Below are positions 1-5,369 of a stretch of DNA of 6,186 bases, piece by piece (position 1 is the stretch's first letter; every line of letters begins with the position of its first letter). Below the pieces are notes generated by a model. It made no database searches, had not been told where the DNA came from, and was given only the letters and a program-made list of their open reading frames with translations. The translations under genes were made by a program, and so were the position numbers. Location of the stretch: positions 1 to 6,186 of the forward strand of contig CAMPIC010000191.1 in NCBI GenBank assembly GCA_946886185.1. Direction: 5' to 3'. This DNA is from an uncultured bacterium. GTDB lineage: Bacteria; Eisenbacteria; RBG-16-71-46; CAIMUX01.

Positions 1-135
1 CCGAATCGAACGGCCAGCGAGGACAGATGGAGCTCCGATCCGGAATTCGTCAGGTCGTCGAGGACGTCATCTTGCCATGCACGCGGCGTCGGCAGTTCCG
101 ATGCACGCTCCGGCAATCAGGACCACGAACAGCAT
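1..135 (-). pseudogene. Possible 5' end of an exported-protein gene, apparently frame-shifted, cut by the left edge
   Basis: An ATG at 135 opens a 22-codon frame, MLFVVLIAGACIGTADAA followed by four residues and a TGA at 69-67. It looks like a signal peptide: a hydrophobic core followed by a small-residue ADA cleavage-like site. A TTG at 144, three codons upstream in frame, would add a basic n-region (MIR). From about position 100 leftward, the frame one base further on is open to the window edge and reads like protein (AWQDDVLDDLTNSGSELHLS...). Both segments favour G or C at third positions. The simplest reading is a secreted-protein gene with a one-base frameshift near position 70-105, from either real decay or a sequencing error. 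The alternative is chance, since the segment is short and no convincing ribosome binding site is visible. The family cannot be recognised. Confidence 0.3.
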
Positions 136-175
136 CCGAATCAAAACCGTCGTCCCCACAGCGGCGTGCAGGTGA

Positions 176-207
176 ACCGGGGACTGCGCGTCTGCCCACG
201 CGCCGGT
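176..207 (-). terminator. Weak hairpin just downstream of the helicase stop codon
   Basis: GCGCGT (186-191) and ACGCGC (198-203) form a perfect 6-bp stem around a 6-base loop. ACCG (176-179) and CGGT (204-207) can extend it across a one-sided bulge. It begins four bases past the helicase stop codon on the minus strand, a sensible place for an end-of-operon structure. No T-tract follows it, so it is not a classical intrinsic terminator and could be incidental in GC-rich DNA. Confidence 0.25.
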
Positions 208-210
208 AGT

Positions 211-2304
211 CTACTCCCCTTCGTCCGCCAAGCCGAACCAGACCTGCGCGCTGGCAACGATCTCGGGCCACGTCTGCGCGGGGCGGAAGGGAACGTTGAC
301 GGCGCGTTTGAACTGCTTGCCGTAGCCGCGCTGTTCCAACCGGGGATCGACCACGATGAAGAGGCCACGGTCGCTGCTGCGGCGGATCAAGCGACCGAAT
401 CCCTGGCGGAAGCGGAGGATCGCCTCGGGAAGATAGTAGTCATTGAACGGCTCGTGTCCTTGCGCCTGTGTTCGTTCTCCTCGCGCTTGCACGACGGGAT
501 CGGAAGGCACGGCAAACGGCAGTCGCGCCAGAATCAACACCTCGAGATCCTGTCCCGGAAAGTCCACGCCTTCCCAGAAGGACGCGGCGCCGAGCAACAC
601 GGCAGCGTCACTCCGCTCGAACTGGGTGCGCAGCCGTTGCCGTCCCTCCCCCACACCTTGCGCGAGCAGCTTCACTCCCATGGCGGCAAGCGGTTCCTGC
701 AGATGCTGAGCCACGCGCCGCAACGCGTCATAGGACGTGAACAGCACCAGCGTCTTCTTCCGCAGATGCCGCACCAACTCCACGATCCCATCGGCCAGCT
801 GCTTCGACGATCCCGGTTGGTTGGGATCCTCGATCCCGGTGTGTACGAACGCCTGCACCTGTCGCGGAAGGTCGAACGGAGATTGAAGCGCGAGCGAATC
901 GTAGCGCCCTTCGCGTAGACCGAGCGCCTGCGCGACATGTTCGAACGAGCCGTGCACGGCAAGCGTCGCGGACGTCAAGACGACGGAGGACTTCTTGGCA
1001 AAGAGGCGGGTTTGCAGCTCGGTGCCCACGACCAGCGGAACCGTGTGGAGCGAGGCGCCGTTGTTCGAAGCCTCGATCCAGTACACGCGATGCCGATCGG
1101 TCGGAGTGATCAGCTGCTCGAGATGACTCACCTGCTCGGTGACGCGCTCCAGGCGGCGCTCCGCTTCTCCGATGGTCAGAGATTCGGGCCGCCCTCCCGC
1201 GCCGAGATCGAGCCGCTCGCGCAGATCGTCCACGGGAAGGCGCACGCGCATCAGATGCGCGCGGATCACCTGACACAGGTCGTGTCCGATCTCCGGAAAC
1301 GGCGGCGCGCCGGAAGGGCCGTAGCGCAGCGGCTGCGACGTGCTCGGATAGCTCGGCATCGACCGGAGCTCTTCCCAGAACTTGCGGGCCTGCCCGATCA
1401 AGTCGGCGGTGGCCGATTCCAGGTCTCTCAAGGTCTCCAGAAGCGCTCCGCGCGACTCGGCGCCCATCGCGACGCGCGCCACGCGGCGGAGATCTTCCGT
1501 GACGCCCGGCTCGCCGCGTCCGCCCAATCCGCGAAGCGCGCTCTCCAGGCTCCGTTCGGAAACGCTGTACGACAGTGGTTCCGCGGCGACGCGCTCCAGG
1601 TGATGCGCTTCGTCGAGAATGAGCACTTCGAACGGCGGCATTCCGCCTCGGCCGGTGAACAGGTCCGTCATCAGAAGCGCGTGATTGACCACCACCAGAT
1701 GCGCGTCCTTGGCCACCTTGCGCGAAACCTTGTAGAAGCAGCCGGTCTCGGGACGGCATCGTTGCGTGGAGCAGAATCGATCGTCGGAACAGATGCGCGC
1801 GAGGACCCCGAGATCCGACGGAAGGAGCGGCGGGGCTTCCGCGAAGTCTCCGGTTTCCGTGTAGTCGGCCCAGTGCTGGAGAGCGTTGACGACGCGCTCG
1901 CTGTCGGCGGTGCCCTCCTGTTCGGCGACGAACTGGTCCCAACGTTGTCTACAGAGGTAGCTCGACCTTCCCTTGAGCACGACCACGCGCAGCGGGCGGT
2001 CGATCAAACCCCTCAGGTTCGGACCCACCATGTTCAGGATCTGATCGTGCAGCTGCTTCGTGTAGGTCGAGATGACGACCGGGCTGTCGTGGCGGATCGA
2101 CCACAACACCGCCGGCACGAGATAGCTGATCGACTTGCCGACCCCGGTGGGCGCTTCCACCAAAAGCGCGCCTCCGTATTCGAGGGTACGCGCGACGGCC
2201 CGCGCCATCTCTTGCTGCTGCGGCCGCCATTCGTAGTCCGGCGCCAGGACCTTGGCGAGCGTGCCCGAGCGATCGAAGATCATCGACAGGCGATCGGTAT
2301 TCAC
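211..2304 (-). CDS. dinG: DinG/XPD-family iron-sulfur ATP-dependent DNA helicase
   Basis: This is a 697-residue superfamily 2 helicase, close to E. coli DinG in length and without an added exonuclease domain. In order it shows a Q-type motif (RPQQQEMARAV, 27-37), Walker A (EAPTGVGKS, 50-58), and four cysteines C118, C178, C183 and C189. The last three have the spacing of DinG's 4Fe-4S ligands. It continues with DEAH (231-234), motif III (LTSATL, 443-448), motif V (WEGVDFPG, 577-584) and motif VI (QGFGRLIR, 634-641). DinG-family enzymes unwind forked DNA, R-loops and similar structures 5' to 3' in replication and repair. The GTG start at 2304 is chosen because it overlaps the DUF2304 stop as GTGA and has GGGAG five bases upstream. 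An ATG seven codons further in (2283) is the alternative. C172 is an additional nearby cysteine. The family call is firm; DinG versus its YoaA-type relatives is less certain. Confidence 0.93.
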   Translation of the reverse strand: MNTDRLSMIFDRSGTLAKVLAPDYEWRPQQQEMARAVARTLEYGGALLVEAPTGVGKSISYLVPAVLWSIRHDSPVVISTYTKQLHDQILNMVGPNLRGLIDRPLRVVVLKGRSSYLCRQRWDQFVAEQEGTADSERVVNALQHWADYTETGDFAEAPPLLPSDLGVLARICSDDRFCSTQRCRPETGCFYKVSRKVAKDAHLVVVNHALLMTDLFTGRGGMPPFEVLILDEAHHLERVAAEPLSYSVSERSLESALRGLGGRGEPGVTEDLRRVARVAMGAESRGALLETLRDLESATADLIGQARKFWEELRSMPSYPSTSQPLRYGPSGAPPFPEIGHDLCQVIRAHLMRVRLPVDDLRERLDLGAGGRPESLTIGEAERRLERVTEQVSHLEQLITPTDRHRVYWIEASNNGASLHTVPLVVGTELQTRLFAKKSSVVLTSATLAVHGSFEHVAQALGLREGRYDSLALQSPFDLPRQVQAFVHTGIEDPNQPGSSKQLADGIVELVRHLRKKTLVLFTSYDALRRVAQHLQEPLAAMGVKLLAQGVGEGRQRLRTQFERSDAAVLLGAASFWEGVDFPGQDLEVLILARLPFAVPSDPVVQARGERTQAQGHEPFNDYYLPEAILRFRQGFGRLIRRSSDRGLFIVVDPRLEQRGYGKQFKRAVNVPFRPAQTWPEIVASAQVWFGLADEGE

Positions 2305-2705
2305 GATGGCTCCCGCTCGCGCTGTTCCGTCCGCGCAATCTCGAGGTTTTGGGACGTTCCGGCGTGCGGCCGGTCTGAGCTCGCGGTAAAGAGCGCGATT
2401 TGCTGTGCGAGGTCCTTCATCTGATCGCCCAGGATCGAAAGGCGCAGCGAGAGATGGAACAGGAAGAGCAGCACCACGAACAGGCAAAGCAGCAGATAGA
2501 AAGCCGGCGGATAATCGATGCCCACCCAACGCGCGATCCGGTCGGCGGTCGGTTGCAGCAGTGACAGGACGATCAACCCTCCTCCCAGGAGGATCCACAG
2601 CGGGGAGTATTCATATCGCATCCGATGCGTGCGCAGCGCGCGCAGCACCACCAAAAGCAACGCGGCTCCCAATCCTGCCACGAAGATCCGGGCTTCCCAC
2701 GTCAT
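2301..2705 (-). CDS. DUF2304 family small membrane protein
   Basis: This 134-residue protein has about three hydrophobic segments (roughly 6-24, 36-51 and 66-86). They are followed by an amphipathic stretch (ILGDQMKDLAQQIALF, 91-106) and a charged hydrophilic tail. The RYEYSPLW motif after the first helix, the GIDYPPAF motif before the third, and the D-x-x-K-x-LAQ-x-IAL ending are typical of DUF2304 proteins. These are often encoded next to family 2 glycosyltransferases that act on polyprenyl phosphate, as is the case here. Its biochemical role is not established; a membrane partner or anchor for the glycosyltransferase is an inference. GGGAG (2712-2716) lies six bases before the ATG. The start overlaps the upstream small ORF's stop, and its own stop overlaps the helicase start. 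Confidence 0.85.
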   Translation of the reverse strand: MTWEARIFVAGLGAALLLVVLRALRTHRMRYEYSPLWILLGGGLIVLSLLQPTADRIARWVGIDYPPAFYLLLCLFVVLLFLFHLSLRLSILGDQMKDLAQQIALFTASSDRPHAGTSQNLEIARTEQREREPS

Positions 2706-2836
2706 CTCGTGCTCCCGTCGCAGCTTCGAATTCCTGCCTCGGCAGTCACCGGACCCAGCTCGTCGGGGGTATGCACGACGTCCGACCCGTCGTCCACGTC
2801 AACCAGAGCTGCGGACACGGCGACGGACGCAATCAT
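2702..2836 (-). CDS. 44-residue small ORF, coupled at both ends, function unknown
   Basis: The sequence between the glycosyltransferase and DUF2304 is one open frame of 44 codons. Its ATG overlaps the glycosyltransferase stop (ATGA, 2833-2836) and its TGA overlaps the DUF2304 start (ATGA, 2702-2705). GGAGGA (2841-2846) sits four bases before the ATG, a better ribosome site than that of either neighbour. The product starts MIASVAVSAALVDVDDGSDV and ends IRSCDGSTR. It has a short apolar N-terminus, an acidic middle and one cysteine at residue 39, and no recognisable domain or true membrane segment. About three quarters of its codons end in G or C. It may be a real small protein, or a leader-type ORF that carries ribosomes across the gap to couple translation of DUF2304. 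Chance is possible because 44 codons is short for GC-rich DNA. Confidence 0.55.
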   Translation of the reverse strand: MIASVAVSAALVDVDDGSDVVHTPDELGPVTAEAGIRSCDGSTR

Positions 2837-3597
2837 CGAGTCCTCCGCGGAGCTGTGGTCGACTCATCCGCCGGTTGAGCGGGAGGCGCCACGGTGAGCA
2901 CGAGAAGGATCGAAATGATCATCTTCGCCACGTAGTAGATCGGCTTGAGCCCGGAATGCATCGACGGACCGTCCTTCTCGTACATCGTCACGGCGATCTC
3001 CGTCACCCGGAACCCCGCTCGACCGACCCGGATCAGGACATCCGCATCGGGATAGTCGGGAGGAAAGAACCGCCCTTCCGCATAGTAGCGGACCAACCGG
3101 GGTCCCAGGGCCTGAAAGCCGGTGGTGGGATCGGTGATCCGTCGCCCCAGAACCCAGCTCGACATCGCTCCGAAGAACCGCATTCCCAGACGGCGCGCCA
3201 GGGGAGCTCGGTACATGCGAGCGCCGCCCAGGAAGCGTGACCCGAGAACGAGGTCCCACCCTCCTTCTTCCAGCGTCCGGAGCAGATCGAGCAGCGACCG
3301 CGGATCGTGCTGCCCGTCGGCGTCGATCTGGAGTACGGCGCGATGTCCATGCGCCGCCGCATAGCGATATCCGGTCTGAATGGCCGCGCCGTAGCCGAGA
3401 TTGATCGGATGTCGCGCGACCCGCGCGCCTCCCGCGCGCGCCACCTGAGACGTGGCCTCGCTCGAGCCATCGTCGATCACGAGGATCTCGGCGTCCGGCA
3501 TCACCTCTCGAATGCGAGGCAGCAGAGCCGGAAGAGTGAACTCCTCGTGATAGGCCGGAATGATGATCAGGACCCGAGAGTCCATGGCGCTGCTCAT
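2833..3597 (-). CDS. Family 2 glycosyltransferase, polyprenyl-phosphate glycosyltransferase (DPM1-like) type
   Basis: This is a 254-residue GT-A enzyme of family GT2. It opens with IIIPAYHEE (11-19), then IDDGS (41-45), NLGYGAAIQTGY (66-77), the metal- and nucleotide-sugar-binding DAD in QIDADGQHDP (90-99), GSRF (119-122), DPTTGFQAL (156-164) and YPDADVLIR (182-190). A hydrophobic segment near the C-terminus (about 221-237) could associate with the membrane. Relatives move a sugar from a nucleotide donor to a polyprenyl phosphate at the cytoplasmic face; the sugar cannot be read from sequence. The ATG at 3597 gives an ATGA overlap with the carboxypeptidase stop but has no real Shine-Dalgarno site, so initiation may depend on coupling. 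A second ATG at 3585 (250 residues) is possible. The longer open frame up to 3753 is arginine-rich shadow of the carboxypeptidase. Its proximity to DUF2304 supports the subfamily call. Confidence 0.9.
   Translation of the reverse strand: MSSAMDSRVLIIIPAYHEEFTLPALLPRIREVMPDAEILVIDDGSSEATSQVARAGGARVARHPINLGYGAAIQTGYRYAAAHGHRAVLQIDADGQHDPRSLLDLLRTLEEGGWDLVLGSRFLGGARMYRAPLARRLGMRFFGAMSSWVLGRRITDPTTGFQALGPRLVRYYAEGRFFPPDYPDADVLIRVGRAGFRVTEIAVTMYEKDGPSMHSGLKPIYYVAKMIISILLVLTVAPPAQPADESTTAPRRTR
2841..2846 (-). promoter_or_regulatory. Shine-Dalgarno site supporting the 44-residue small ORF
   Basis: GGAGGA lies four bases before the small ORF's ATG at 2836, within the final codons (Arg-Arg-Thr-Arg) of the glycosyltransferase. 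Without the small ORF it would have no gene to serve, because the next start (DUF2304, 2705) is over 130 bases away and has its own GGGAG. Confidence 0.6.
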
Positions 3598-5369
3598 CCT
3601 GGAACGGAGAATGCGCGCTCCGCGACGCCGCCGCGCAACGCCTCGACGCGCACGCGACCGCTCCCAGATCCCGAGACCAGGAATTCGACCCAGATGCGAC
3701 TCAGTCCCGGGATCGTTTCGAGCAAGAGGCGGTCTGGACGCCCGTCCTGCCACGCGACCTGATCGCGGCCGGGATCGGTCACCTCTCCCGCGGCGAGCAC
3801 GTCGAGACCGCTCAGCGTCACCGAGTTCTTGGCCGTGATCCCGTTGTCGATGTCGTGCTTCAGTCGGGTCGGAATGATCCCGTGATTCTCGATCCCCACC
3901 CGCACGCGATGCAGACCGTTGCCGAGCACGCTCACCTGCACCTCCTCGATCGCGACCAGCGGCATGGATTCGGCGTGGTAGAGGCTGAACGACATGTTGC
4001 GGTGGAGCTCTTCTTCCAAAAGGAAGGACGGCGGCACTCTGCCGAACTCCTTGGCAGTCCCGCCCACCTCGACTTTCCCGTAATCGGGATGATCGATCTC
4101 GTGCCAGGCGGTCATGCCGTCGTCCTGGAGGAGGTATCGAAGGAACGCGGCGCGCTGGCGCCGTCCTTCATCGCCTCCCTCGAGATCCTTTCGATAGAGG
4201 TTCTTCTCCGTCCACAGCTCGTTCGAGAAGCAGACGACTCCGATCGCGCCGTAGAACCAGTCGATTTCGCCGCCCCAGACTTGATAGAGATCCTTCCAGA
4301 GCACCATGGATCGATACCCGGGAAGGAACTCCTCGCCGCGTTTGCCGATGAACGCGTAGAGGTCGTCGTCCCGATCGTTCATCTTGCCCACTTCGGCGCC
4401 GGGCGATCGGAGGATCATCCCTCCGGAATTATGATACGTCTGCGCGGCGGCGATGTTGGGATGCGCCTCCACGAACTCCCCTATCGCGCGCGTCTCCGGC
4501 AAGGAGAACGGATAGGCGTGCGCGCCTCCCTGGATCCCTTCCGGCTGCCACATCCACGGCCAGTTGCGATTGGCGTCGTAACCGCCCGGATCGTCTTCGT
4601 TGATCAGCCCGTCTCCGTCATTGTCGAAGCCTTCCTGCCCGAGCAAGCGGTACTCGCCGCGCTCGTCTCGATCGACTTCGATCATCAGATACTCGGGGAA
4701 ATCAGGATCGGGCCCATAGCGGCCCCACGGATCGCGGACTCGCATGCGCGTGAGATGGCCATCGCCGTCCATGTCGTCAGGGCCATCTTCGTCGAAGAGA
4801 CCGTCACCGTCCTCGTCGATCGGGATCATACCGCCGCGAAAGTTGTGCGGATTGGCAGCGCCGTGGAACCAATGATCGCGACCGTCGGGGTTGATGGTCG
4901 GAATGAGGAAAAACGCTTTGTCGTCCACGAGGCGGGTGACGCGTTCGACGCGACCGTACATCTCGAGCAGATACCAGGCGGTGTACGCGACCGTCTCGCC
5001 GGTCTGGACTTCGTTTCCGTGGATATTGCCGTCGATGTACATCGTGGGCTTGGTACGCGGATCGCCTTTCTTTTCGTTGGTCACGCGCAATCCCACGATC
5101 TCTCGTCCTTCGACAGATCGTCCGAGCACGATGAATTCGCAGAGATCCGGATAGGCGGCTTCGAGCTGGCGCAGGATCTGGGTGAGCCCGGCGACGTCAT
5201 AGAAATGATCCCAGGAGACGCGCACCTTGGGATCGTCGGGCGCGCCCAGCGCCGGGAAAGTCTGATCCGGCGAGATCTGTGCGTACGCGTCCGTTGCGCC
5301 CAGATTGAACAGGGTCATCCCAATCACGAGCGCCGTCGCTCGGAGTGCGCTCCATCTCGTCGATTTCAT
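3594..5369 (-). CDS. Secreted M14 family zinc carboxypeptidase with calcium-type loops
   Basis: This is a complete 591-residue exported protease. Residues 1-30 form a signal peptide: basic MKSTRWSALR, a hydrophobic core, then a likely cut after AYA. The M14 domain follows, with zinc ligands H117 and E120 (GNIHGNE) and H313 (TYHNSGG), the substrate-anchoring N267-R268 pair (DANRNW), and catalytic glutamate E384 (FSNELW). It should remove C-terminal residues from peptides outside the cytoplasm; substrate preference is unknown. Acidic DxDGDG segments at 185-190, 199-204 and 249-254 sit between zinc ligands and resemble calcium-binding loops. A C-terminal region (about 420-591) begins AWHEIDHPDYG and ends in a beta-rich domain (from about 470), and is shared with the gene upstream. 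GGAGGTGA (5373-5380) precedes the ATG, which overlaps the upstream stop as ATGA. Confidence 0.93.
   Translation of the reverse strand: MKSTRWSALRATALVIGMTLFNLGATDAYAQISPDQTFPALGAPDDPKVRVSWDHFYDVAGLTQILRQLEAAYPDLCEFIVLGRSVEGREIVGLRVTNEKKGDPRTKPTMYIDGNIHGNEVQTGETVAYTAWYLLEMYGRVERVTRLVDDKAFFLIPTINPDGRDHWFHGAANPHNFRGGMIPIDEDGDGLFDEDGPDDMDGDGHLTRMRVRDPWGRYGPDPDFPEYLMIEVDRDERGEYRLLGQEGFDNDGDGLINEDDPGGYDANRNWPWMWQPEGIQGGAHAYPFSLPETRAIGEFVEAHPNIAAAQTYHNSGGMILRSPGAEVGKMNDRDDDLYAFIGKRGEEFLPGYRSMVLWKDLYQVWGGEIDWFYGAIGVVCFSNELWTEKNLYRKDLEGGDEGRRQRAAFLRYLLQDDGMTAWHEIDHPDYGKVEVGGTAKEFGRVPPSFLLEEELHRNMSFSLYHAESMPLVAIEEVQVSVLGNGLHRVRVGIENHGIIPTRLKHDIDNGITAKNSVTLSGLDVLAAGEVTDPGRDQVAWQDGRPDRLLLETIPGLSRIWVEFLVSGSGSGRVRVEALRGGVAERAFSVPG

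Noticed and set aside
728..1942. A 404-codon minus-strand frame overlapping the helicase
   Set aside because: It is an Arg/Gly/Ala-rich off-frame product typical of GC-rich shadow frames, fully inside the helicase.
937..2424. A 495-codon plus-strand open frame opposite the helicase
   Set aside because: It mirrors the helicase coding sequence, has no domain signature and no good ribosome site. The minus-strand helicase motifs explain this DNA.
2305..2598. An N-terminal extension of the helicase to an ATG at 2598
   Set aside because: It would read through the DUF2304 gene in another frame, and its sequence is low-quality and basic. The GTG at 2304 has a ribosome site and the 4-nt overlap.
3598..3753. 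An N-terminal extension of the glycosyltransferase to 3753
   Set aside because: The extra residues are arginine-rich and overlap the end of the carboxypeptidase. The GT2 fold normally begins within a few residues of the IIIPAY motif.
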